Below, one piece after another: positions 20,420-29,717 of a DNA stretch of 64,000 bases. The stretch is from Lyophyllum atratum (taxonomy: Eukaryota > Basidiomycota > Agaricomycetes > Agaricales > Lyophyllaceae): contig JACGCN010000014.1 in the NCBI GenBank assembly GCA_014905825.1, forward strand, positions 496,001 to 560,000, in the 5' to 3' direction. Each line of letters starts with the position of its first letter. The first letter of the stretch is position 1. The notes below the pieces were generated by a model. The model saw only the letters and a list, made by a program, of their open reading frames with translations. It had not been told where the DNA came from and did no database searches. A program made the translations under genes and the position numbers.

Positions 20420-22854
20420 ATGTCTGCTTCAGCCTCCTCTGTCGATGCCACTACCTCCACATCCACGAACTCCGCCACTCCTCAGCTCGGTGCCGCATTC
20501 ATTGAAGATCACGGTGCGAAAACACGCAAAAAGCACGAGAAGCCTTTCACGTGGACCAAAGAGCAGCGTGTCTGGGTCAGGAGCCAGGGCGAGACATACC
20601 TGACGGTTGCCAAAGACAAACGCGATGCCTGGTCGAAACAGAAGGCAGAAGAATTGGTACAGAAGTGGACCTTCGCGGTGGCAGGGGATGCTCGTCAGGT
20701 GCGTTGATTTTGTATACTGCTCGACTGCGGCTGATCGGCCGACGGCCGCAGTGTTTCCGTCGATCGCTCTGGAATCTTGCAGGTCGATCCCAAAAACGCA
20801 AGGAGCATCCCGAGGTCATGAAGTTTCCTAGAAAGCGTTGCCGGAACGGTGCAGACCTCTGGGCCAATGTCGACGATAATAAGCAGCTGATCGACAACGC
20901 TGTTGCTTCCGAACGCGGTGATAAACCCACCCAGGCCACACTTGGTATCCGAGCGTCTGTCAAGGCCCACATGTTCAAGGAGCTTCCGGCGGCCATACAG
21001 CAGGAGTGGAATAGCAAGGCGGCTTCTCAGAATGAGGTCGTTTCGGAAACTGTTGAAAGCACGATCTCAAGGTATGTCCGTCGACTACCCTTACTTTCGT
21101 TGATTTATATTTTTCTTGTCATAGAAATCAAGAACTTCTACCCGACACTCTCCTCGCCACGTTCGAAGGCTCAATCGGAACCGGCAAGAACCAAGTGGGC
21201 GACGCCACTTACCATTGCCAAGTCGCCGTCTTGCGTGAAGATGGCAGCATCCATTGCACAAGGTACGTATCGCCGAGCTTCGTGAGCCCGTGCTCCCATA
21301 CTCATTCAAACTTTTTAAGCATCACTTGTGGCTTCATGCCAAATGGCAAAACATTCAAGGAGTATGATCCACAGGCATATGCGCAGTCACACACGGCTTT
21401 CAGCAAGTACGCGCAGGAGGCCCTTATTCGTAAGTCCATCGGGCATTCCCTATTCTGAGCTAATTTTGACGGTACCTATCACAGAGAATGATATATTTGC
21501 TCGCCATGCTGACGACACGCACCCCCAGTCGAACATCGTGACTGATGAGTTCGGGTATCCGATACTTCCTATGTTGGATGGGAACTGGAGCCGTGTTATA
21601 TGTGCTGAAGTTCTGAAGGAGTACATTGTCGCCGTGTGGGGTGCGTCACATTATGTTCAAATCTTAACATCTTCTTACTCCTATTATAGCGAAGTTTTCG
21701 GCTGATCCCATCCCATGGTCCTTGCTCATGTCTCAGCCATCAAACTACATTGAGCCCAACGCGCTTCCTCCATCTCCCATGACTGATCCATCAATGATCA
21801 AGGACCATAGCGTATTTCGCATCTATGAGGAGATTTACGCGCTGCAAGTCGACAACAACCCCCTACGCTTTAAAAGCACCGGTCGCGCCCAGCCCCCACC
21901 CCAATCCCCATCCTTACCGCCTGCTCGTGTGCCTGTCACCCCGGGCGACGGTGTCTCGCAGACTTCGCCACCGAAACGCACCTCTCCGGTCCAACCTTCT
22001 CAAACCCCATCCTCACCGCCTGCTCGTGCGCCTGTCGCCTCGGGCGACGGTGTCTCGCAGACTTCACCACCGAAACGCACCTCTCCGGTCCAACCTTCTC
22101 CTCAAACCCCATCCTCACCACCTGCTCGTTCGCCTGTCGCCCCGGGCGACGGCGTCTCGCAGACTTTGCCACCAAAGCGTACCTCTCCGGTTCAGCCTGC
22201 TCATCCAGGCCCGTCGTCGCCATCCGCTCGTATTCCGGCTGCGTTGACAGCTCAGAATGGCGGTGCTTCCCACCAGACTCGAACCCCACCACCCCCTCGT
22301 ACGCCGACCCCTTCGACACGGTCTGGAGGTGGGGCGGCGCTGCAAATCAATTCACCTTCGTCACCGCCGCCGAAGTCCACAGACCATCCATCAGGTGGTA
22401 CTTCACCCGCGGCATTACCTTCTGGTGGCGAAGCCTCACCTCAGCGCCCAGACATCCCAGCGACCAAGAGAGGCCGCAGTCGAGGTGGTGGAAAGCGTGG
22501 CGGAAAGGGAGGAAGGGGTGCTCCTGCCTCCGCCCTTGCAAGGGGCGCGGTCCGTACTCGTCCGAATCAAGCAGCCACCTCCGGTATAACATCAAATACC
22601 AATGGCAGCTCTTCCGCCAGTCATCCCGGCCCTTCAAAGACAAACGGGAAGGGAAGGGTTGCTACTGAAAGCGATATCCAAGGCAAGAAGAAGCGGAAAG
22701 CCAAGGAGCCTGCCGCTGAGGAAGCTCCCCCACCGAAACGCAGTCGGCGACTTCTGAACGAGCCGTAAGTATTTGAAGTTGACTCTGCTTCACCTACCAG
22801 CGACTGACGCTTTATGCTAGGGCTGAGAAGATTGTGATGAGTGGCAGGTACTGA
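20420..22854 (+). CDS. Seven-exon protein of unknown function with coding minisatellite
   Basis: Exons 20420-20698, 20752-21071, 21125-21262, 21320-21429, 21485-21640, 21690-22764 and 22821-22854 join with consistent phases into 703 residues. The N-terminus is Ser/Thr-rich, followed by a compact basic domain (TKEQRVWVRSQGETYLTVAK). Exons 2-5 look folded (LWANVDDNKQLIDN, GWxx-poor, TFEGSIGTGKNQVGDATYHC, LPMLDGNWSRVICAEVLKEY), and exon 6 begins WSLLMSQPSNYIEPNALPPS. The rest of exon 6 is disordered, Pro/Ser-rich, with a repeat of about 34 residues and a basic, Gly/Arg-rich segment ending KRSRRLLNEP. A TAA at 22766-22768 overlaps the donor of the last intron; splicing replaces it with AEKIVMSGRY. 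I recall proteins of this layout as common, uncharacterised mushroom genes. The 3' part of exon 6 and exon 7 are copied at each segmental-duplication junction. Confidence 0.75.
21895..22245 (+). repeat. In-frame coding minisatellite (~102-bp unit)
   Basis: Three good copies and a diverged fourth of a unit encoding roughly SSPPARAPVASGDGVSQT plus PPKRTSPVQPS. All copies stay in frame. They differ by synonymous and a few conservative changes. Confidence 0.8.
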
Positions 22855-22884
22855 CATCGACGTACCAGCTTCCTCAAATCACGC

Positions 22885-23345
22885 CACTTCTCAAGAATCT
22901 TACCGCATATCGCCAATCCTAGGCTCTGGCGAATCTCAGCACTTTACGAATCTCACGACCTCTTATGAATCTCGCCATGTCTCGTGAATTTCACCGGCTA
23001 TCACTGATCTCACCACCTATGTCCAATCTCCCCGCCTCTTGTCAATCCCACCGCTCTCACCTATCTTCCCGCCTCTCAGAAATCTCACCACTTATCAGTA
23101 ATCTTGCCACCTCTCCCGAATCTCCATGTGTATGTCGTCATTTCGTGGCTCTGACTGACTTCATCAAACTGGCAAGTCTAGTCTTAATGACGTACGACAT
23201 TCTCCCGCTTATTCCTAATTGTCGCTTCTTACAATCTTCTGTTTATCTCGAATCAGGATAAGTCAATCTTCCGTTTATCCTGAATCCCGGCTACGTACAA
23301 TTTTCTGCCTATCTCGAATCTTTATGTCTTTCCGAATTCTTACTT
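22885..23345. repeat. Degenerate 19-bp minisatellite
   Basis: Successive AATCTC/AATCTT/AATCCC words recur at about 19-bp steps (range 16-20), for example AATCTCACCACTTATCAGT and AATCTTGCCACCTCTCCCG. Ten clear units lie at 22890-23130, with a second cluster at 23215-23345. It sits between the gene ending at 22854 and the copia-related ORF, and is copied at about 31871 and 50678. Confidence 0.7.
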
Positions 23346-23554
23346 AGTATGCGTACTTATAATCTAGTCTGAGTGTGTACGGTTCGTGTAGACAGTCGTT
23401 CGTGTAATTGAAATTCTGTCTTAATCAGAATCGGTGGCTTAAGCACAATTTTTATCCCTACCTAATAAGCGGCCTTCAGAAATAATCTGAACTGAATTGA
23501 CTGGTCCCATGGGGTTCACGGCCGAGGTATTGGGGCCCGACATGGAGACAGCGG

Positions 23555-24016
23555 TTGCCGAACCGCGACGCGATGGTGGATTGGGCCAGAGAGTTTGGTT
23601 GGGCAGGGATGCCGGAGGTCATCGGCGACGGTGAGCTGACGGAGCTCTCGGATGATGACGCTGGCAGTATGCCGTCCCTGCTGAGCGTCAGTGATTCCTC
23701 GGAGGAGAGTGACTCTGAGGACAGCGACTTCAATGAGTTGCAGGTCGACTGTGCTGCGTTCCGCACAGGTCTGTGCCGCCCGCTTGATTTGGAATCCACG
23801 TCGTCGGATGATGAACCCAATGGTTTTGGGTTGCTGGTGCCTGTAGATGGTGCTGCCGAGGAGGAACCGAAGGCGGATCGCGTTGCGCGTTGGGTTGAGG
23901 AGACCGCAGCTGTCTTGAGGGATGGAGATACGGGTGACGACCCATTCTCTCCATGGATGTGGCGGCCTTGGTGGCCGACCTTGCCGCTGCTGGGTCTGAC
24001 ATTCGTCGGGTGGTAG
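23555..24016 (+). CDS. Acidic ORF preceding copia pol (gag-end-like), copy 1
   Basis: A 153-residue open frame starting MPNRDAMVDWAREFGWAG is strongly acidic (EESDSEDSD, EEEPKADR) and ends in WPTLPLLGLTFVGW. It overlaps the start of the copia protease-integrase frame in a different phase. The end DDPFSP followed by an abrupt Trp-rich tail suggests that the natural reading shifts into the pol frame at about 23950. I infer it is the end of a copia gag or a gag-pol linker; no zinc knuckle is visible. The ATG choice is arbitrary. Confidence 0.4.
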   Translation: MPNRDAMVDWAREFGWAGMPEVIGDGELTELSDDDAGSMPSLLSVSDSSEESDSEDSDFNELQVDCAAFRTGLCRPLDLESTSSDDEPNGFGLLVPVDGAAEEEPKADRVARWVEETAAVLRDGDTGDDPFSPWMWRPWWPTLPLLGLTFVGW

Positions 24017-26073
24017 CTTTCACCGCCACCGACAAGACGCTCGCGTTGATGGCTGCTCCTGCGAAAGGAAATAGTCAGTGTTATGAGTTATATGATTCGG
24101 GGGCCTCGCACAATATGTCCCCGTATCGCGAGGAGTTTGTTTCCTTCCAAGACATCCAGACACGCCAGATGACAGCCGCAAATCAGCAGGATTTTTCGGC
24201 TACAGGTATAGGGGACATGATTGTGTCAGTCCCAAATGGTTCGACGACGACAAAGATACGTCTTACCGGCGTATTGTACACCCCCGCGATCGGCTTCACC
24301 CTCGTCTCGATTGGGCGAATTGACGACGCCGGATATTTTTGCACTTTCGGTGGAGGCCGCTGCGAGATCCGTACGGGGAACGGAGACTTGGTTGGCACTA
24401 TCCCGAAGGCCAAGGGCCTTTATCGCGTCTTTCATGACTGCGACAGACCATCAGCAAATGTCGCCATACAAAAGCTCTCGGTGATGGACTTACATCGCCG
24501 CATGGGGCACATCCAACCTCGAGCCGCGCGGGAGCTCGTTACCAAGGGTTTGGTCAAGGGGATTGAGCTCGTCGAGAGTGACGAGCCGGTGGAGTGCAAT
24601 GCCTGCGTGCAGGCAAAGGCGACGCGGAAGCCTGTTCCGAAGGTTCGCGAGGGCGAACGAGCCACGGAGTTTGGCCAGGAAGTATGGTCGGACATCTGTG
24701 GGCCTGCCAGTACTACGAGTCTGGGAGGACGGAGGTACTACATCAGTTTTACGGACGATTGCACGAGATGGACAATTGTTTACCTTCTCCGCTTCAAGAG
24801 CGAGGCCTTCGCTGCCTACAAAGTCTTCGAGGCTTGGGTCTTGGCTCACTTGAAGGCCCGTATCTTGTGCCTCCATGTCGACCGCGGAGGTGAATACCTC
24901 GACGGGGAATTCGTCGCGTATCTCGAGCTGCAGGGGACTCATCAAAAGCTGGCCGTGCATGACACGCATGAGGAGAACGGAGTCTCCGAACACGTCAACA
25001 GGATCTTGCTTGAGAAGGTCCGAGCCCTTCTCATCGCAAGTGGTCTACCGAAATTCCTGTGGGCTGAGGCTCTAATACACGCTGTCTGGCTCAAGAATCG
25101 CACGTCGACGAAAGCCCTAAACGGCCGTACTCCCTACGAAGCTGTCTACAACGAGGTTCCCGACCTACACGACCTTCCGGAGTGGGGTTGCCATGTGTGG
25201 GTGCACGATACGTCGAGCGGGAAGCTGGGTGTTCGCGCGAAGGCTGGGCGCTGGGTCGGCTTCGACCAGGCCAGCAAGGGGCACCGCGTGTATTGGCCGG
25301 ATAAGCGGAGCGTGACCGTCGAGCGGGAGGTCCGCTTCTCCGAGCAGAAAATGGCGGCAGTGGATGAGGAGGCAGTCGTGCTCGAGGGGGAGGAAGCGGC
25401 TGGTGGCGAGCCCGACTCTGAACCTGAAGCAATTAAGTCAGCTCCGACTACTCCCAAAACAGTTCCGAAAAACCTACCTGAGCCGCCGCCTGCACCGTGT
25501 GCTGTTCGTATTCGCAAACCGACCCAGTATGTCAAAGACATTCGAGACGGCACCGCCACGACCCACGCGCTACCCTCGAGGAAGGGTTTACCTCCCGGAT
25601 TACAAGCCCCGCCCCCTGACGAGGAGGCTGTACCCAAGGTTGCCGAGGATAAGGGGGAGTTGGAGGAGGAGATCGATGGGGCGGCGATGGCTGCGGAGAT
25701 GTCGGACGCGCACGGGCTGGAACCGAGGAGTTTGGCTGAGGCGAAGAAGAGCCCTGCGTGGCCGCAGTGGCTCGAGGCGATCGAGTACGAGAGACGTGCG
25801 CTCGAGGCGCATAAGACCTGGAGGTTGGAGAAGCCGCCGCCGGGCGCGAACATCGTTGGCTGCCGATGGGTCTTCGCTATCAAGCGCGACGCCGCCGGCG
25901 CCATCACGCGTTACCGCGCGCGACTCGTTGCCCAGGGGTTCTCGCAGGTTCCGGGGGTCGATTTCTTCGATACATTTGCGCCGGTTGCGAAGATGGCTTC
26001 GATCCGGACGATCCTCGCATTCGCCGCACGCATGGACTGCGAGATCCACCAGGTTGATGTCAAGAGTGCCTAG
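23953..26073 (+). CDS. Ty1/copia Pol fragment: protease-integrase-start of RT, copy 1
   Basis: A 706-residue frame. The aspartic protease motif YDSGASHNM has its Asp at about residue 48. The GAG-pre-integrase zinc motif is LHRRMGH...CNAC. The integrase core has Asp 246 (VWSDICGP), Asp 310 (HVDRGGEY) and Glu 346 (GVSEHVNR), an exact DD35E spacing. A Pro/Glu-rich linker follows. The reverse transcriptase then begins (NIVGCRWVFAIKRD, ARLVAQGFSQVPGVDFFDTF) but stops right after IHQVDVKSA, before the catalytic YxDD box. RT and RNase H are therefore missing, no LTRs were found, and the element is a truncated, non-autonomous relic. Its integrase frame is nevertheless fully open in this copy. Confidence 0.85.
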   Translation: MDVAALVADLAAAGSDIRRVVAFTATDKTLALMAAPAKGNSQCYELYDSGASHNMSPYREEFVSFQDIQTRQMTAANQQDFSATGIGDMIVSVPNGSTTTKIRLTGVLYTPAIGFTLVSIGRIDDAGYFCTFGGGRCEIRTGNGDLVGTIPKAKGLYRVFHDCDRPSANVAIQKLSVMDLHRRMGHIQPRAARELVTKGLVKGIELVESDEPVECNACVQAKATRKPVPKVREGERATEFGQEVWSDICGPASTTSLGGRRYYISFTDDCTRWTIVYLLRFKSEAFAAYKVFEAWVLAHLKARILCLHVDRGGEYLDGEFVAYLELQGTHQKLAVHDTHEENGVSEHVNRILLEKVRALLIASGLPKFLWAEALIHAVWLKNRTSTKALNGRTPYEAVYNEVPDLHDLPEWGCHVWVHDTSSGKLGVRAKAGRWVGFDQASKGHRVYWPDKRSVTVEREVRFSEQKMAAVDEEAVVLEGEEAAGGEPDSEPEAIKSAPTTPKTVPKNLPEPPPAPCAVRIRKPTQYVKDIRDGTATTHALPSRKGLPPGLQAPPPDEEAVPKVAEDKGELEEEIDGAAMAAEMSDAHGLEPRSLAEAKKSPAWPQWLEAIEYERRALEAHKTWRLEKPPPGANIVGCRWVFAIKRDAAGAITRYRARLVAQGFSQVPGVDFFDTFAPVAKMASIRTILAFAARMDCEIHQVDVKSA

Positions 26074-26497
26074 ATTGTTACATAACTGCGTCCATCATGA
26101 TGTTAATATTATTGGAGCCGGAAGTTTTCCCGATGCCGGGCTCTTCCTGAGGGTCTGCCAGTGATGGAGATGAATCATACACTCCATACTTCCATCGTAG
26201 ACATCGGAGCGACAAGAGCTCCGGTACTCTCATCTGGTGGCATGCCATCATGCACAGATTATCTCTCCATTTCAAATCCCTCAGTTCCATAAAAACCCCC
26301 CTACCAGAGGTGAACATTCCTTATCTCCCATCCCATCACGAAGTGAACACGATGGTCCGTACTCAGAAGCGGGGTACTAGGCTCCTCACTTACCTCTCCC
26401 CACTTAGTCCCACACGCCCAAGCCCATCGACATCGGCCAGTGGCAGAAGCGGGACCGAGACGCCAAGATCGAGAAGTTTGTTGCAACGGCAGTCAAG
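26074..26497. other. Flank of truncated copia element, no gene
   Basis: No exon is supported before 26498. A possible upstream coding stretch (MVRTQKR at 26352, then about 26408-26497) reads as a Lys/Arg-rich peptide, but its splice phases do not fit cleanly, so it is left out of the next gene. Confidence 0.35.
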
Positions 26498-27069
26498 ATG
26501 CCTGGAATGTTTGATCCAAAGGACCCCAAGAAACAACTCATTCACTGGTGCGTACCGTGAATTTACTCGTCACTCTATCTGTGCTGTGAGGCTGAACATG
26601 TATGTCGTAATACATAGGCGCGGCGGAGGTGCCTATGAGCAAGCCAATGAATGGCGCTCAACGTCGTTCGACACGCGCAAGTCGGGCAGTACCGATCCCG
26701 AAATTGAAGTCCAGTAAGTTGTCGAATCATGTTTTTAGTCGCAGTCGCCTTATAAGCTCGGTCAGATTGATTAGCAAGGCCTTCGCGGTCTCCTCTGCTG
26801 CTCCCTATCATTGGGAGTCAAAACTAGCAAAGGAGTACACCACGACCCAGGTCTACAATCTTCTGGTTGCTAAGAAGTTCAATCATTATTTGTACAACGG
26901 AACCGGAAGTGGCTGTCTGACCTGGACGACCGCGTTAGTGAAGCTTCTTGAGACTGAAGGGGTTTTACCCAAAGGTTCTGAGGCGAGCTTTTTGAAGGAG
27001 GTGGCGGAGGTTCGCGCTGATCCCAACTATTGGGTGGCTGATGAACCTGGTGCCAAGTTCTACAATTGA
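26498..27069 (+). CDS. Small protein of a fungal uncharacterised family, copy 1
   Basis: Exons 26498-26547, 26618-26713 and 26775-27069, both introns in phase 2, give 146 residues. It starts MPGMFDPKDPKKQLIHW, continues RGGGAYEQANEW and EYTTTQVYNLLVAKKFNHYL, then GSGCLTWTTALVKLLE, and ends DPNYWVADEPGAKFYN. The layout (HW...GGG near the start, a GSGCxxW motif, short length) resembles a common uncharacterised fungal family, possibly the DUF7770 type; this is recollection, unverified. No signal peptide or membrane segment. The start could lie upstream if the earlier basic stretch belongs to it. A second copy at 45301 has lost its frame. Confidence 0.55.
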
Positions 27070-27158
27070 GCACCACTCCACTGTAGCCGATCAGATTAAT
27101 TAGAAACCGTTGTACTATGGAATTCGTACAAGTGACCCTTATCCGCTCACGCATTCGT

Positions 27159-28197
27159 TCATCTAAAGTACAACCCCTGTGACATCCTCCACAGCCATCT
27201 TTCCTGCCTGAAATATGGTCCACAAATGAAAGGGACCAACGCCTTCCAAAACTCGTCGTTCGTTCCACTGATCGTCTCATCCTCATTCTGCCTCCGCATC
27301 GCCACATACTCAAACCACGGCGGATAATATCCTGCCCATCCCCAGTCAACGATCCAAAGGCGACCATCTTCACCTACGATGACGTTTCGAAGGTTGAGGT
27401 CCTGATGTGTCAGAACAAGCGGTTCGGAATTGTCGAATAAATCGTTCCTCGAGGGGTCATCTCGAGGCAACTTCTTGGCGTCCATCGCCATCTGGTGGCG
27501 CTTGTTGAAAAAGTCTGAGAGCTCAGAATACGAGGCGAATGGACCGCGGTGAGATTGAACTTGACCAAAGATGGGGGATTCACATATCCGTGCTCCTTGC
27601 GCGCTCAGTGGGCCAGGCGGCGTCGTGGCAGACGCCTTCAGGCGACGGAGCTGACGGACATAGCGGCGCAATGTAAAAGCCACACGGATTTTCCGCCACG
27701 TCGAAAGAGTTCCCCAAACGTGAGCTAGTGTTGGACCTGGGATGTAGTCCATGACGATCCAGAAGTCCCATTGGCGTTTCACAACGCGGCGGACGCGTGG
27801 GACGGGGATAGTCGTCTCTGCGAACAGGAGGTCGAGCGCGTTCGCTTCTGAGGCGTCTGCAGCGTCTTCGTCCAAGTCTTGGGAACCCTTTGCGACGGTG
27901 CCGGGCGTCAGTTTGACGACACCGGCGTCTGGGTGTAGTTTGGAAGAATTCTTTCTGAGCACGAGGATTTCCTCATTGCTAAGCTGGTCGACGTCTGACG
28001 GCTGGAGACATGTGCACACCGCTATGTGAGCACTGGCGGATGCTCCACAGGGCGAGCGAATAGAATTTACTCACGACGATGCTCCTCTGTGGTCTCTTGT
28101 CCGGTATCACGGATGTCAGGATGATGTCCAGTGTATCTGCTATCATTCCAAGGAAGGCGTAAAACAGCCATTTTCGTGTTCCTTCAGGTGTGTCCAT
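27159..28197 (-). CDS. APH-type (aminoglycoside-phosphotransferase-fold) kinase, copy 1
   Basis: Two exons, 28197-28075 and 28001-27159, are joined in phase 0 across a 73-nt GTGAGT...CTCCAG intron, giving 321 residues. The catalytic loop LTHQDLNLRNVIV (H-x-D-x4-N) and the metal-binding DWGWAGYYPPWFEY (D-x-G variant) identify the phosphotransferase-enzyme family. WDFWIVMDYIPGPTLAHVWG is the hinge region after the N-lobe, and the VVKL segment is a likely ATP-binding strand. Mushroom genomes hold large families of such proteins with unknown, probably small-molecule, substrates. The first exon (MDTPEGTRKWLFYAFLGMIA) contains a hydrophobic stretch and is the less certain part. An alternative first ATG lies at 28251. 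Confidence 0.8.
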
Positions 28198-29326
28198 TGA
28201 AGTGAATGCGTTGGATACTTGGGAGACTTGGAGTGTGGGCCCAGTCAGCACGTAAACCTTATTGCGAGCGGAGCCTGACCTCCCAGAACAAACAGGTACA
28301 AACCTGGGTTCTCAATTTCAAATAAACTCTGAGCCGTAAATCGCCTGCAAGTCGTGCGAGAACATCCAGTGACTCTCCACAACTTTGCATGGATGTTGCT
28401 TATCTTTCCCCAAATTCCATGCGATTCGAATTGCGGTGACGGTGATATTCTCCCTCGAACCGTGTGGTCGGCTTTCAAATCACGCGGCGGCCTCCTAAGT
28501 TGAGATAAATCCCCCCCTACTCGGACGATTCTTCGTCTTTCTCTCCATGACTTTGCATATACATTGCAAGTGCCGGAATACATGAACCCATCTGAAAATT
28601 TGTCGCATTCACTGTCGATTCACGGTGCTCTTATCGTTTCGCTTATCCCGCCACTCGCACAAACAGGTACAAATAAGGTCGTCGAAATCGAATTTATCGA
28701 AGGATTTGATAGCTCATGGCGGTCACGCAGTCCCAACTGTGTGGCCATATCGCGGGGAATTTTTTTTTTTTGAATCAAATTCTATAACACCTTTGTGGCA
28801 AAGCCATATAGTAATGTATGTACAGCTGGTAGCAATCCAAAGCATCCAAGAATCATGTGTCTAGTGAAGGTCCAGCTGTAACAGTTGCTGAGGACGCGCA
28901 GTGCACGTCCAAAGCGGAGAATTCCGCATATTATGAGGCGCCAGGTATGCTGGGCCCCGAACTGTAAAGTAGAGTTAGGTGGGTGTGCGAAGTTGAAGAT
29001 ACTATATGGCTGTGCATCGCGGGCGTTCTATTTGTCGTCGGACTACAACAGTCCGTAACGGTGCTTTCTTGTATTATATAATACTAGATTCACTCCCATG
29101 CGGAGCAACGCCCGCTGCTGTCGTGATGCAACCCGTAACCCATCTTCGGAAGGCGCAACGTGATTGCGGGATGGAACTATGCAGGTGAACCACCATATCA
29201 ATTCATCTGCTGTTCATTCATTTTGAATCATGTAGGAGAACCGAAAGTATTGCTCTAGTAAGCATCATTCTCATGAATGTCCAACTCGAGATGAATGGCC
29301 AAACCCGGCGCGGGATGGATTAGAAG
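28198..29326. other. Intergenic, no gene recognised
   Basis: No convincing exon. A T homopolymer of about 12 lies at 28759 and differs in length between copies. The region holds the upstream flank of the kinase and of the short peptide gene. Confidence 0.4.
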
Positions 29327-29334
29327 TATAAAGG
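29327..29334 (+). promoter_or_regulatory. TATA box upstream of the short secreted peptide
   Basis: TATAAAGG lies about 80 bp before the ATG at 29415, a normal fungal spacing. Confidence 0.45.
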
Positions 29335-29414
29335 TGAGCCTATGATACCCTACTGTTCCTCAAACTTTTTTAAGTCCCAGCAATCTTGATCACCATCTCA
29401 TCCTTAGCTCCGCC

Positions 29415-29549
29415 ATGCGTCTTTTCACCATTATCCTCGCCGCTGTTTTGAATTCAGCTCCGTGCCCAATCCCTACAAGTCGTTTTCTTGAAGGAGTGGT
29501 AGTGCCTGCCAGTCCATGTAAAACAGGAACTTGGCTGTACCATCTCTAA
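29415..29549 (+). CDS. Putative 44-residue secreted peptide, copy 1
   Basis: A short frame beginning MRLFTIILAAVLNSAPCPIP has the form of a signal peptide (Arg, then a hydrophobic core, then small residues). It is followed by about 25 residues that include two cysteines and end in WLYHL. A TATA box 80 bp upstream and a pyrimidine-rich leader support it as a real transcript. It could also be the first exon of a longer secreted protein, because GT/AG pairs follow. There is no CaaX end, so it is not a typical basidiomycete pheromone precursor. An identical copy is at 48222. Confidence 0.4.
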   Translation: MRLFTIILAAVLNSAPCPIPTSRFLEGVVVPASPCKTGTWLYHL

Positions 29550-29717
29550 GCAATAGATGGTTTTTAGACAAATACATGATTGATGCTACTTATAAAGAAC
29601 TGATCAGGTTTGATACACTATTCGAAGGAGAAACGATCTAACAAAATATGTTCAAGAAATCAGCGCGGTCATCAAGACAACCAGTGTCGACCTCCGCAGC
29701 CCATCACCCATCACCCC

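Noticed and set aside
22866..24016. Copia LTR between the gene end and the gag-like ORF
   Set aside because: No matching repeat exists after the copia truncation at 26073, and no TG...CA boundary could be set.
25146..25907. Long minus-strand frames opposite the copia pol (for example a 253-residue Ser/Ala-rich one)
   Set aside because: They are antisense shadows produced by the GC-rich codon usage of the integrase-RT linker; the plus strand has clear DD35E motifs.
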